From: Rhodococcus sp. IEGM 1379
Lineage (GTDB): Bacteria > Actinomycetota > Actinomycetes > Mycobacteriales > Mycobacteriaceae
Reading direction: 5' to 3'
Assembly: GCF_030056815.1 (NCBI RefSeq)
Contig: NZ_JASHKR010000012.1
Coordinates: 1-64,000, forward strand
Length of the DNA: 64,000 nucleotides
Below are positions 41,938-49,813 of the stretch, in pieces. Made by a program: the position numbers and the translations under genes. Position 1 is the stretch's first letter. Every line of letters begins with the position of its first letter. The notes under the pieces are model-generated. The model was given only the letters and a program-made list of their open reading frames with translations. It searched no databases and was not told the origin of the DNA.

Positions 41938-42327
41938 TACCACAGCCACCATTCAGGCATCTTCGAAGCCTCGAAGTTGAACCCTTTCAGATTGATTTTT
42001 CTACTGTTGTACCAACTGAGTCGTTTCACAGCCTCAACAACTAATGGAGAGACTGCAAAAACTCTGTCTCCGAACGTCACAGTCGAGTTGTCCTGTTTTA
42101 CCTGCTGCACGTTCGCTTGCTGAAATACCTCAGTGTTGTCGATATATGCAGACTGCCAGCAAACGGCATACTTCATCCACTGCTTATCTATATCTTTTGT
42201 AACTAACGATTCAGGTCTACCGGCGCATAGTTCGACTATCGCCTGAGCCTGTCTGATCTGACTGGAATTAACTGTTATTCCTGTCAGATCGAATACGTCA
42301 CTTGTTGTAGCTAAAATTGTTCATCAT
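41937..42327 (-). pseudogene. head-tail connector (gp6-like) with a +1 frameshift or unusual start
   Basis: Coding-like sequence begins right after a good AAAGGA site: ATG 42327/42324, then a break at the run of four T (42316-42313). Removing one T gives a clean protein starting MNNLATTSDVFDLTGI, then VNSSQIRQAQAIVELCAGRP, typical of gp6-like connectors, and continuing MKYAVCWQSAYID to WWLW at 41937. As written, the ATG frame stops after nine codons. The first in-frame ATG of the long frame is at 42176, which would lose the N-terminal helices; ATT at 42317 is the only earlier start-like codon near the ribosome-binding site. A real mutation, a sequencing error or slippage are all possible. Confidence 0.7.
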
Positions 42328-42332
42328 TCCTT

Positions 42333-42653
42333 TCATCCGTACGCCTCGAACACATCGAGAAATATCGGGTCTGTGTAGTCGAACTCACCTGTACGTCTTG
42401 TGAGCTTGATTTGAATCGAATACTCCCCCGCTACTGTGAACGGCGATGTAATGCCAAACTCGTAGATCACTCCATTTACCGGATTCGACACGATCATTGC
42501 AGAACCTTCGGAATATAGAGTTCCATCAGGTCTGCGAATAAATACCTGCGCTTGCTGGTAGGTACCGAGAATTCTTTTCGTAAATCTTCGTTCGTCCACT
42601 GTTTTGAACAGTACTGATTCTGCTGGTCGTTGACCTACGTAGAAGTTCTTCAT
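42333..42653 (-). CDS. hypothetical phage structural protein (Ig-like/BppU-N-like)
   Basis: A 106-aa beta-rich protein (AQVFIRRPDGTLYSEGSAMI, VNGVIYEFGI, FTVAGEYSIQIKL), the pattern of small Ig-like domains found in head decoration or fibre-attachment proteins such as BppU N-termini. Its ATG overlaps the TGA of the preceding 43-codon gene. In this island it sits among capsid and head-completion genes, so a head decoration role is more likely than a baseplate one, but this is inference. Confidence 0.65.
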   Translation of the reverse strand: MKNFYVGQRPAESVLFKTVDERRFTKRILGTYQQAQVFIRRPDGTLYSEGSAMIVSNPVNGVIYEFGITSPFTVAGEYSIQIKLTRRTGEFDYTDPIFLDVFEAYG

Positions 42654-42781
42654 ACTGCTTTCGCAATCTTCGCCTCATAGACGAATGCAAGCAGCTGCAC
42701 TTCATGCGCCGAGTTGCCTAGCTGTACTGAGAGTTCGTTGATTGTCGGCAGGACTACATTGAACTCGAATTGTTCTGTCAT
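42650..42781 (-). CDS. small head-operon protein (43 aa)
   Basis: A short frame of 43 codons starting MTEQFEFNVVLPTINELSVQ and ending AKIAKAV, from ATG 42781 to TGA 42650. Its stop overlaps the ATG of the next gene (ATGA), and its start lies just after the hairpin that follows the capsid gene. Tight coupling on its 3' side and phage-like codon use argue that it is real. Function unknown; tiny proteins at this position in phages are often decoration or connector accessories. Confidence 0.65.
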   Translation of the reverse strand: MTEQFEFNVVLPTINELSVQLGNSAHEVQLLAFVYEAKIAKAV

Positions 42782-42785
42782 AGAA

Positions 42786-42817
42786 GACAGGGTGCGCCAC
42801 TATCGACGCACCCTGTC
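42786..42817 (-). terminator. hairpin downstream of the capsid gene
   Basis: A perfect 11-bp stem GACAGGGTGCG (42786-42796 with 42807-42817) lies 6 bp after the capsid stop codon. There is no T-run, so it may be a partial terminator or an mRNA-stabilising structure that keeps capsid message above that of downstream genes. Confidence 0.65.
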
Positions 42818-42823
42818 ACCTAA

Positions 42824-43720
42824 TTAGGAAGTTGTTACTTCGAGGATGCCGAAGGCTTTTGCTCTACCGACAGCAAAGGCTCTACGTGCGCGCATCTTCA
42901 AGTGTGGTTCGTCAGTGCTCCAACCAGCCTCAATACTCAGCTTTGATTCAATCGGCGCACGCTGGCCAACGATCAAATGCTGGCGATTGCCAACAATCAA
43001 CAGTGCATTACCGTTTGGGTTCTGCTGATTCGTTGCACTTGTCTTCGCTCCGTCAGAGAACTGCAATGCGTAGCCGAACAGAGTTGCTGGCTGTGTTGCC
43101 GATACCTGCTCGATGAACAGTGGTCTGCCATTGACGTCAACGAGACCGCGTAACGATTCCTTCATGCTGGTGTGAGCAATAACGATCATATCGCTATCGG
43201 AAAAGTATCCACCCTGCTCAACCTTACCGAAGGTCTGTGAAACCTTATCGTAGGTCACTGCACCAGCAGTAGCGATCTTGTGAGCTGCTGCCCCAGCACT
43301 AACTTCCTTGTACACCGAAGTAAATGGTACGGTTGTACCGTTTCCTACTGCTGTTGTGCCAAGACAAGCGTTATCGAATGTCTTTGCATAGCTCAGTGCC
43401 CAAGACTTCTGCAATGCAGAGATAACGTCCACATTGGCATCAGCCAAGTCTTCTTCGGCAATCACATTCTGCCCACCGAACTTGACAGTATCAAGCAATA
43501 CGGTGTCCAGATTTGCCGGGTCTTCTGGGTATGGTTGAGACTTTCCGATAACTGATACTGCGGATTCCCCGATACGTGGAACCTTGTACGTATCGGTATT
43601 CATATTAACCTTGCGTCCGTATGCTTCAACGGCGCTATTTTGTTCCGATGCTGCGATTACCTCTGAGCCGAACTCTTCAGGAATCCATGCATTTGCATTA
43701 ATTGCTACTATTTTAATCAA
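42824..43720 (-). CDS. major capsid protein (HK97 fold)
   Basis: A 298-aa HK97-fold capsid protein without an N-terminal delta domain: NANAWIPEEFGSEVIAASEQ at the start, VNMNTDTYKVPRIGESAVSV, a DTVLLDTVKFGGQNVIAEED segment, GGYFSDSDMIVIAHTSM, and a C-terminal RARRAFAVGRAKAFGILEV. Position after a separate scaffold gene fits. The start is uncertain: TTG 43720 sits directly against AAAGGA with no spacer, and no ATG lies near. It shows no sign of breakage. Confidence 0.9.
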   Translation of the reverse strand: MIKIVAINANAWIPEEFGSEVIAASEQNSAVEAYGRKVNMNTDTYKVPRIGESAVSVIGKSQPYPEDPANLDTVLLDTVKFGGQNVIAEEDLADANVDVISALQKSWALSYAKTFDNACLGTTAVGNGTTVPFTSVYKEVSAGAAAHKIATAGAVTYDKVSQTFGKVEQGGYFSDSDMIVIAHTSMKESLRGLVDVNGRPLFIEQVSATQPATLFGYALQFSDGAKTSATNQQNPNGNALLIVGNRQHLIVGQRAPIESKLSIEAGWSTDEPHLKMRARRAFAVGRAKAFGILEVTTS

Positions 43721-43814
43721 TCCTTTTCTTTTAGTTTAATTAGAACCTCCAATCATCTCGACTGTTGACTCGATGGATTATCTCAATCCGTTTATCCTAT
43801 TATATAGGATATTT

Positions 43815-44252
43815 CTATTTCGCGCTCTTGAGTAACTTCTCGGCGCTTGATTTGAATGCTTTAGGGGCAACTTTATCCGCTGCATCCACACTTGGAATTT
43901 TCGGCTGTACCGCGAACAGCTCAGGAAACTCTTCTCTGAGCTTGTCAATCTGCTCGACTGCCCCTGTCAAATCTCCATTGTCGTCAATTGACAGACCTTC
44001 GTGGTCAATCAATTTAGCCACCTTCGGGTTAGTGATGCCGTTGCGTTCGAGAATAAGATTCATCTGTGAATTCATAAACTGAGTCTTCACACGTTCGGCT
44101 ATTGCACTCAGTTCGGATACTTGACCTTGCAAGTCCTTCACCATATGACGATGACTTGCAGATTCATTGTTTGCATTCTTCAACGCTGCACGCACCTGTT
44201 CAATCTCTGCGTCCAACTGAGCTTCTACCTGTTCGATATTTTGTTCTGTCAT
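43815..44252 (-). CDS. capsid scaffolding protein
   Basis: A 145-aa, highly charged, coiled-coil protein (EQVEAQLDAEIEQVRAALKN, then LQGQVSELSAIAERVKTQF) with an acidic middle and a Lys-rich C-terminus (KAFKSSAEKLLKSAK), as in phage scaffolds that guide capsid assembly. Its ATG overlaps the portal stop (ATGA) and is preceded by GGAGAAAT. Scaffold between portal and capsid is the standard order in siphophage-type head modules. Confidence 0.85.
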   Translation of the reverse strand: MTEQNIEQVEAQLDAEIEQVRAALKNANNESASHRHMVKDLQGQVSELSAIAERVKTQFMNSQMNLILERNGITNPKVAKLIDHEGLSIDDNGDLTGAVEQIDKLREEFPELFAVQPKIPSVDAADKVAPKAFKSSAEKLLKSAK

Positions 44253-45625
44253 GCTGCTATTTCTCCTTCATTTTCTGTATTTTGTTCTAACTGGCTGGTC
44301 TGCGGATTCAGTACCGGCAGATCCCAGCTTTCTACGATCTGAGAGTCGTAACCCTGTTCAATCAACATCTGCTTAACAGGTAGGCCGGCTTGGACCTTCT
44401 TGTACGCAATTTCCCATCGTTCTTTATCGTCAATCGACTCGGGCTGTGCCCAGTGCAACTGCACGTCTGACGTGATTCCGTGCAGCTTCAAGATGAACAC
44501 GAACATTGATCGAATGGCAGTACCGAATGACAGTTGTCTGTCTCGTACCTTCTTGATCAGAGCTGCTTCGCTGGCACGTAGAGCCTCACCGGAGACGTTC
44601 GTCTGGGTGTTCTCGAAGTAGTGCAGCGGAGTGCTCGTCACACTTGCCATAGTTCTGATGTATTCCTTGTATGGAGCCAGATAGGTATCCGGCTTCGCTG
44701 CATCGAACTGTCCGACTTGCTTGGTATTCGTCAGCATCCACAGATCACCAGGGTTACCCGACAGGTCTGCGGAATCGTCGTCATCGTCAAAGTCGTTGGC
44801 TACGTTCGCGTGGTTCTCAGAGAGCACGTAACGCGTTGGAAACCCGTAGTGCTCCACTGATGCCATTTGAGTGATGACCAGCTTGTTGATGATGTCCTGG
44901 GGTCCGTATGCAGCTTTATGCTCGGGAGTGCCGAACGGACGATCTGTTGCAACGTGGAAGATCGGGATCTGTCCATACGGGTTCCGCGCATACCCGGCTT
45001 CGTCTGTGTCTGCATCGAGGACTGGAACGAAGTCCGTTGCTTGCACTGTCATCGGTAGACGTGGCGCTGTGCTGATGAACTTGTAGATCGCATCTGCGTA
45101 GTACAGGTTGACTCTGTGTCTAGTCTCCCCCGCTACCTGCACAACCCAGACCTTCGCTGCCACTGCTGCGACACGCGGATTCTCTGGATCATAAAGAACC
45201 ACAGCGCCTTTCGGACTGTTGTAATGCGCCTGCACTGTCCCTGAGCTGTCAGGCCACACGAAAATGTAGGCATCACCGAACATCAGAGCGTTCTTGAAGG
45301 TGAGTTTCAGCTCTAGTTCCAGCTCTGCGTCCTCGAACGCTGCATCGAGCACGTCTGCACCCTCAGCGGATACAGCTTTCACAGCGTCAATCTCGAGACG
45401 TGCTGCAACGGCATCGACGGGCATTGCAGCGAAGTTGATGCGGAAGTCCGAACCGATCTTGCTCAGTGCTCTGCGAACCGAAGGTGATGCGAATATCTCA
45501 TCAACTTCACCTTTGTAATACTTTTCAGCCTTTTCGTACTCTTGTTGTCGGTCGAGAATCGTCTGGACGGCTAAAGCCAGATCGTTCTCGAGGTTGTACT
45601 CAACCAACTGGTCATCTAAATTCAT
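44249..45625 (-). CDS. phage portal protein (SPP1 gp6-like)
   Basis: A 458-aa portal: N-terminal helix with EYEKAEKYYKGEVDE, a wing region (LTFKNALMFGDAYIFVWPD), DIINKLVITQMASVEHYGFP in the stem region, and SVTSTPLHYF then NVSGEALRASEAALIKKV, the characteristic portal clip and stem pattern. It forms the dodecameric ring through which DNA enters the head. It follows the large terminase by 45 bp and overlaps the scaffold gene by 4 bp. Confidence 0.92.
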   Translation of the reverse strand: MNLDDQLVEYNLENDLALAVQTILDRQQEYEKAEKYYKGEVDEIFASPSVRRALSKIGSDFRINFAAMPVDAVAARLEIDAVKAVSAEGADVLDAAFEDAELELELKLTFKNALMFGDAYIFVWPDSSGTVQAHYNSPKGAVVLYDPENPRVAAVAAKVWVVQVAGETRHRVNLYYADAIYKFISTAPRLPMTVQATDFVPVLDADTDEAGYARNPYGQIPIFHVATDRPFGTPEHKAAYGPQDIINKLVITQMASVEHYGFPTRYVLSENHANVANDFDDDDDSADLSGNPGDLWMLTNTKQVGQFDAAKPDTYLAPYKEYIRTMASVTSTPLHYFENTQTNVSGEALRASEAALIKKVRDRQLSFGTAIRSMFVFILKLHGITSDVQLHWAQPESIDDKERWEIAYKKVQAGLPVKQMLIEQGYDSQIVESWDLPVLNPQTSQLEQNTENEGEIAA

Positions 45626-45670
45626 ATCTCTGCTATAAATCTCCTTTTCTTTGTATTGATAATAACATTT

Positions 45671-47731
45671 TTATAGGTAACTTCGCTTGCGTGCAGTTGA
45701 CTTCCGGCTGTTTCCTAGAAAATAGTGAACACCAGAAGATAACGCATCAAGAATATCGTCATGTGGAACCTTTGGAAATGCAAACATCTGCTCTTCCAGA
45801 TCAGCGAAGTTCTTTGTATGGAAGACTAGATTCTTCTTGTAGTAGTCCAACGCTCGTGCTGCACGTAGTTCTTTCTTCTCCGTCTGATGTACCGACTTGA
45901 ACTTTGCCGGTATACCGTCGAAGACGGAACGCCAAAGGTCACCGCCCTGATTCACTTCGCAATAAACCAGACGTGCATCAAACTTCTCGATCAGATCGGT
46001 AACCTTCTGCTTCAAGTCGGTAGATACAATACGTAACTGTTCTGCATGGCGTACGTAGCATTTTCCATTTTCACCGAAAGAAATAACTACAATTCCTGTG
46101 TAGTCGTTCGACGCTTTTGTCTTCACAGCCGGATCAACACTAATCATTGTGTACCTGTAGCTATCGAGCTGTGCGACTGGAATATCTGACTCAGACCAAT
46201 ATGCAGCATCGAGACTTGTAGGCTTGTTCAGATAGTTCATATAGAAATTTCGGGTATGCCTGATGCCATTTAGATAATCCAGGGACCAGAACTCAGGCCA
46301 CAACGAACGCTCTGTACCAGCAGAATCGACCATGATTGCAGGGAAGTAGTGAACGTTGATCTGTTCGTCAATGACCCAACGTAACGCCTGGTCAAGTGAC
46401 TCGTAGAAGTCTGACGGTTCGACTACATGCTGCTGATCGAACTCTTGCAGTGCTGGTTGAGACTTACCGATCAGTTTTTCTAGTTCTTTTGCATACCTGG
46501 ATGCTGGTGATTTTGAATTATCAAAATTTGATACACAGCTTAATCGTGTCGATGTAGCGATATTTTCAGAACTTGATTTAACATCGCTTTTCTGCTCCGA
46601 CTCCGATCCAGACTGCTGCTGGACTGTCAAGCTAAGGTCTGATTCGCCCTGCTTCCCTATCTTCACAGAGTTGCTAACAGATTCAATTTCCCTATCAATA
46701 GGATCGAATTTCACCTCAACCGATCTGTGTATGCTCTCGCTGTATGCTTCATTCAACGAATCTGCTGATTCTGGTCTACCTTCAACGCTAATGGAGTTGA
46801 TAGAAGATTGAAGCTCCCCTACCGCCGACATACCCTCAACGTCTCTACGGTCACCAGAGGCTGCATCTTCATCAGAAAACTCACTTAGGATACCCTTATC
46901 TAGGTTTACATAATAGGTATTATCGGCACGTTCTGTACCAGGCTTTGTTTGCATTCTTCGATCTGCTGACAACTGCCATGCGAATCGTGCTTCACCGACC
47001 TTGCGAAGCTGATCGATGATGCTGTTGGACATCGTTGTCGTACCGACGATTGCAATTCGAGCTTTGATACTCAGCGGAAAAACACTATTCAATATTGTTC
47101 CCAGACGCTTTACAGCTTCACTTGCCGAGTAGTTCGCCTCAGGTGGTTCGATATCGTCAAGCAGAATCAGATCAGGTCTACGGTTACCGATCTTCATACC
47201 GAGAGACTTAGCGTCGATACCTTTGGCAACGAAGGCAAACCCGTTCGCTTGTTGAATCTGCTCGTTCGACTGTGCAATGTGACGCTTGACGTTGTTGCCC
47301 ATCATCGGCTTGCACAGCTCTGGATAGTCCTTGCGAAGCAACTCGTTGCTGTCGAGTTCATGCTTGAACGTCTGCAAGTGCTGCGTTGCCTGAGCTGCCG
47401 AGTCACTGAACGCTGCAATGAACTTCAAATGTCCGTGCGCTGCTGCCCAGAGTGTCAGGATCAGGAACAACCAAGTTGTCTTGCCTGCACTGCGTGGTGC
47501 AATGAAGCAGTCTTTGCCGGCCGATTCTGCCGTCCAGGACTTGCCGTACTCTGCCAGAGCTACATGGAACTCAGACAGTGACGGTTGCTCATCCTCGAAC
47601 TTCAAGTGATCCAGCAGGTAGATGACAGCGAACAACATCGGATCGTCTTTGGTGATCAGCCTTCTGCCCGCCGAAGTTGCCAACAGACCACGCGGAACTG
47701 ATCGCAGTACCTCAGCGAGTTCCATCGGCAT
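45671..47731 (-). CDS. terminase large subunit with a Ser/Glu-rich insertion
   Basis: The packaging motor ATPase-nuclease (686 aa, far longer than the usual 450-550). ATPase: Walker A APRSAGKTT (79-87) and Walker B LILLDDIEPPE (188-198). Nuclease: Asp533 in SVDPAVK, CEVNQGG, and HDDILDALS near the C-terminus. Between them, residues about 262-440 are a Ser/Glu/Asp-rich, low-complexity stretch (SVSNSVKIGKQGES, QQQSGSESEQKSD) absent from ordinary terminases; conserved sequence resumes with RWVIDEQINVHYFPAIM. The insertion is in frame and both domains look intact. The gene overlaps the small terminase by 20 bp. Confidence 0.92.
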   Translation of the reverse strand: MPMELAEVLRSVPRGLLATSAGRRLITKDDPMLFAVIYLLDHLKFEDEQPSLSEFHVALAEYGKSWTAESAGKDCFIAPRSAGKTTWLFLILTLWAAAHGHLKFIAAFSDSAAQATQHLQTFKHELDSNELLRKDYPELCKPMMGNNVKRHIAQSNEQIQQANGFAFVAKGIDAKSLGMKIGNRRPDLILLDDIEPPEANYSASEAVKRLGTILNSVFPLSIKARIAIVGTTTMSNSIIDQLRKVGEARFAWQLSADRRMQTKPGTERADNTYYVNLDKGILSEFSDEDAASGDRRDVEGMSAVGELQSSINSISVEGRPESADSLNEAYSESIHRSVEVKFDPIDREIESVSNSVKIGKQGESDLSLTVQQQSGSESEQKSDVKSSSENIATSTRLSCVSNFDNSKSPASRYAKELEKLIGKSQPALQEFDQQHVVEPSDFYESLDQALRWVIDEQINVHYFPAIMVDSAGTERSLWPEFWSLDYLNGIRHTRNFYMNYLNKPTSLDAAYWSESDIPVAQLDSYRYTMISVDPAVKTKASNDYTGIVVISFGENGKCYVRHAEQLRIVSTDLKQKVTDLIEKFDARLVYCEVNQGGDLWRSVFDGIPAKFKSVHQTEKKELRAARALDYYKKNLVFHTKNFADLEEQMFAFPKVPHDDILDALSSGVHYFLGNSRKSTARKRSYL

Positions 47732-48146
47732 CCGCTCTGTACTGATCGAACAACTTCAATGCATCAGCATCCGTGGTGTCCTCAACTGCTGTTCGACTCG
47801 TTGCCTTGCCTCTGAGCATCTGAATGCTGTCGGTTGCCTTCTTGATCGCTGCTGCCAACTTGTCTATCTCGGCAGGTGTCAGCGTCGGTGACTCCATCAG
47901 GTCACGGCTACGAGCAATGATTTCCTGCTGAACGATGCGCAGTTCAGTCTCTTCGTAGAACGAGTTGTACTGAGCTGCTTTGGATTTCAGCTCATCGAGC
48001 ACGATTTCCACGCCGAACTCGTTGCACCAGTCTCGTAGCGTTGCCCAGGACTTCGGGTACTGACACTCTCGCATCGTTGCAGCAATGCCGATGTCACCAG
48101 CCATTTCAGCTGCTTTCTTTCTTTCATCATAAGTATATTTAGCCAA
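47712..48146 (-). CDS. terminase small subunit
   Basis: A 144-aa protein with an N-terminal helix-turn-helix (YDERKKAAEMAGDIGIAATM, then SWATLRDWCNEFG) that would read the packaging site on DNA, and a helical oligomerisation part (TPAEIDKLAAAIKKATDSIQ). It overlaps the large terminase start. The start is TTG 48146. In satellites, a private small terminase is what makes packaging specific to the island. Confidence 0.85.
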   Translation of the reverse strand: MAKYTYDERKKAAEMAGDIGIAATMRECQYPKSWATLRDWCNEFGVEIVLDELKSKAAQYNSFYEETELRIVQQEIIARSRDLMESPTLTPAEIDKLAAAIKKATDSIQMLRGKATSRTAVEDTTDADALKLFDQYRADADGTR

Positions 48147-48222
48147 CCAATTTCATTCCTTTCTGTGGTTGTGTATTGAAAATCAAACTCGATTAAGTGC
48201 AGGCGGCCGAAGCCAATACCTA

Positions 48223-48585
48223 CTACACTTCATTCGTTGATCTACAGATTCTGCATATTCTTCTATTATTGAATATGTAGCTGTTCGAGTGGTTCAGTTC
48301 ATGCTTGTTGGTGCAGAATATTTTCTTCGATTCTGCCTTGTCTTGCATGTTCTGCTTTTGCGTTCCTTGCAGTAAGTGTTTTGGGTTGATACAACTAGGG
48401 TTGTTGCATGTATGGCGTATGACCAGACCGGGCAAGATTTCACCTTTATGCAGTTCGAAGTTGTATCTATGCGCTTTTACCGTCTTTCCTGCATGCTTGA
48501 TAATGCCGTAACCTGATCGGTCTTTGGCACCTGCATATATCCAACACTTGTTTTCGTTTACTGTATATTTGAGTTCTTTATTCAT
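48223..48585 (-). CDS. HNH endonuclease
   Basis: A 120-aa HNH nuclease: CWIYAGAKDRSGYGII, AHRYNFELHKGEI, then the ββα-metal core RHTCNNPSCINPKHLLQGT and a C-terminal zinc pair (FCTNKHEL, CRICR). First gene of the head operon. HNH proteins beside terminases are needed for cos-type DNA cutting in many phages, and cf-PICIs carry one at this place; a freestanding homing endonuclease is the alternative, since this sequence type (HNH_3) is common among those. Confidence 0.88.
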   Translation of the reverse strand: MNKELKYTVNENKCWIYAGAKDRSGYGIIKHAGKTVKAHRYNFELHKGEILPGLVIRHTCNNPSCINPKHLLQGTQKQNMQDKAESKKIFCTNKHELNHSNSYIFNNRRICRICRSTNEV

Positions 48586-48702
48586 ACTAGTTCCTGAGTC
48601 GCTATAATTTAGTGACTCACTTATATTCTATCATGTATTGCTTTATATTTCTTTTAGACTAATGGGGTAGATAATCAACCCTACCGGCCGCATCTGCACA
48701 CA

Positions 48703-48740
48703 AAAATACCTCAGCATCCTACAAGAAACTGAGGTATTTT
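48703..48740. terminator. bidirectional hairpin terminator
   Basis: A perfect 12-bp stem AAAATACCTCAG/CTGAGGTATTTT, with A-run on one side and T-run on the other, so it can end transcription in either direction. Confidence 0.75.
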
Positions 48741-48772
48741 CGGAAAGGGCTATAAAAATAATGAGTACCTAA

Positions 48773-48797
48773 ATTATATCACCTTTTATGATATAAT
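48773..48797. repeat. 9-bp AT-rich inverted repeat
   Basis: ATTATATCA (48773-48781) is inverted perfectly at 48789-48797 around a 7-bp spacer. Its position between two hairpins in the control region suggests an operator or origin element. Confidence 0.5.
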
Positions 48798-48865
48798 TCT
48801 ATATGGGATAACGCTCATCTTCCGTCGTCTCAGAATGTTGTATCAGTCAAATTATATATCCATAC

Positions 48866-48912
48866 AAACGAATACCCCCGACAACTGTTCTAGTTATCGG
48901 GGGTATTCGTTT
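48866..48912. terminator. long hairpin (21-bp stem)
   Basis: AAACGAATACCCCCGACAAC pairs with its near-perfect inverse (one G-T pair) around a 5-nt loop, with AAA/TTT at the stem base. It is a probable bidirectional terminator insulating the head operon from genes to the right. Confidence 0.72.
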
Positions 48913-49198
48913 GGGTAGGATTTCGTGCATTCTTATTATAACATGCTGCATCTTAAAGAATCTTTAGCAGAGCCACATACTCGCTCCTTTGGCTAAGAAT
49001 CTACGAATACAGTCCGAAGCCGATATTCATGATGAATCCCAGGAGGAGACCAAAGGGATACAGGATTGGAAGCATGATTGATTGGAGAACGGTATCGAAC
49101 ATGTTGCACCATTTTCTGTAGTTGGTTTGCCTGGCCCGCTGAGGCTAGCATGAAATCTTCTTCTAAACTCAGATATTCATAAAATGTGTGAGCACGTA

Positions 49199-49474
49199 TT
49201 ACTTTGCTGCCTTGAACAGTAGTGCAGCGATAACGAATGGAACTAGTATCACCAGAATTACGATGATTACTACTGCAAGAGTTCCCATTGCATCCAGCAC
49301 TGCGTCACCGTAGGTATTCACCAGCCAGACGATTGCACCAAATACCGCCAGGATCAGCGGCAACCCGAGAATCCCCAGGACTACCCGTCCAGGCTTGTTG
49401 TTGCACTTCCTGCATACCCCGTTGAACTGCACGAAGCCCTCTGCCTCGCATGCGCTGCAAGTACCTTCTGCCAC
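49199..49474 (-). CDS. small Zn-ribbon membrane protein
   Basis: A 91-aa protein with an N-terminal zinc ribbon (Cys6, Cys9, Cys21, Cys24: CSACEAEG, CRKCNNK) followed by two strongly hydrophobic segments (VVLGILGLPLILAVFGAIVW and TLAVVIIVILVILVPFVIAA). It is likely inserted in the cytoplasmic membrane with the ribbon in the cytosol. It is not recognised as a holin: only the two-helix topology is similar. It lies between the control region and the orphan plus-strand genes. Confidence 0.7.
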   Translation of the reverse strand: MAEGTCSACEAEGFVQFNGVCRKCNNKPGRVVLGILGLPLILAVFGAIVWLVNTYGDAVLDAMGTLAVVIIVILVILVPFVIAALLFKAAK

Positions 49475-49643
49475 TGCTCCCCCTCAGTTGATGTTGCCCC
49501 GTTTGCGAGGGTATCGAGGGCCGCAACCGATGTGTTACAAAACGAGGTACAACGATTATTCGTAGCTTTGCTAACCATTCTCTACCTGGCCGAATTCGTT
49601 AGTAAAATATTGATCTATATCTTTGTTTCCTAACCAGCTAAAG

Positions 49644-49672
49644 TTGCGATATATCGTCATATCTGGCATAAT
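49644..49672 (+). promoter_or_regulatory. predicted promoter of the orphan 508-aa gene
   Basis: TTGCGA (49644-49649), a 17-bp spacer and CATAAT (49667-49672) match a housekeeping-type promoter. The predicted transcript would start near 49679 and have a leader of about 135 nt before the ATG at 49814. Confidence 0.55.
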
Positions 49673-49731
49673 AGAAGACGAAGGATTCGACTCGTCTGAC
49701 AACGATTGGAGCAATCTTACCCGCATATTTT

Positions 49732-49805
49732 CTATTAGTGTAGAGAAACCGGAAAGACCGTATTCAGATTGTCAGCTGAGTACGGTCTTTTCATTACACT
49801 AATAG
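49732..49805 (+). promoter_or_regulatory. nested inverted repeats and terminator in the 5' leader
   Basis: An outer perfect 11-bp repeat CTATTAGTGTA (49732-49742) / TACACTAATAG (49795-49805) encloses an intrinsic-terminator hairpin AAAGACCGTA (49753-49762) / TACGGTCTTT (49781-49790) followed by TTC. The outer right arm runs into the Shine-Dalgarno AGGAGA. So both premature termination and masking of the ribosome-binding site are possible. It is a candidate cis-acting RNA switch or a protein-binding site. Confidence 0.6.
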
Positions 49806-49813
49806 GAGAAATA

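Larger units (their letters stand above)
48586..49198. other. 613-bp AT-rich intergenic region with several inverted repeats
   Basis: No gene is visible. It holds an imperfect palindrome at 48595-48619 (TGAGTCgCTA/TAGtGACTCA), hairpins at 48703-48740 and 48866-48912, and an inverted repeat at 48773-48797. It lies upstream of the minus-strand head operon, so it should contain that promoter, and could also hold the packaging site or replication origin of the island; none of these can be assigned from sequence. Confidence 0.6.

Noticed and set aside
42333-42653. BppU-like domain as evidence for a baseplate/tail module
   Set aside because: It is a single small Ig-like domain inside the head operon; no tail tube, tape measure or other baseplate gene accompanies it, so it does not show that the island makes tails.
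46412-46948. Intein in the large terminase
   Set aside because: The inserted stretch lacks a Cys/Ser at the N-splice site with block A/B motifs and a C-terminal His-Asn; it is low-complexity Ser/Glu-rich sequence.
49199-49474. Two-helix membrane protein as a holin
   Set aside because: It has an N-terminal zinc ribbon, no lysin gene beside it, and lies outside the late operon; two helices alone are not enough.
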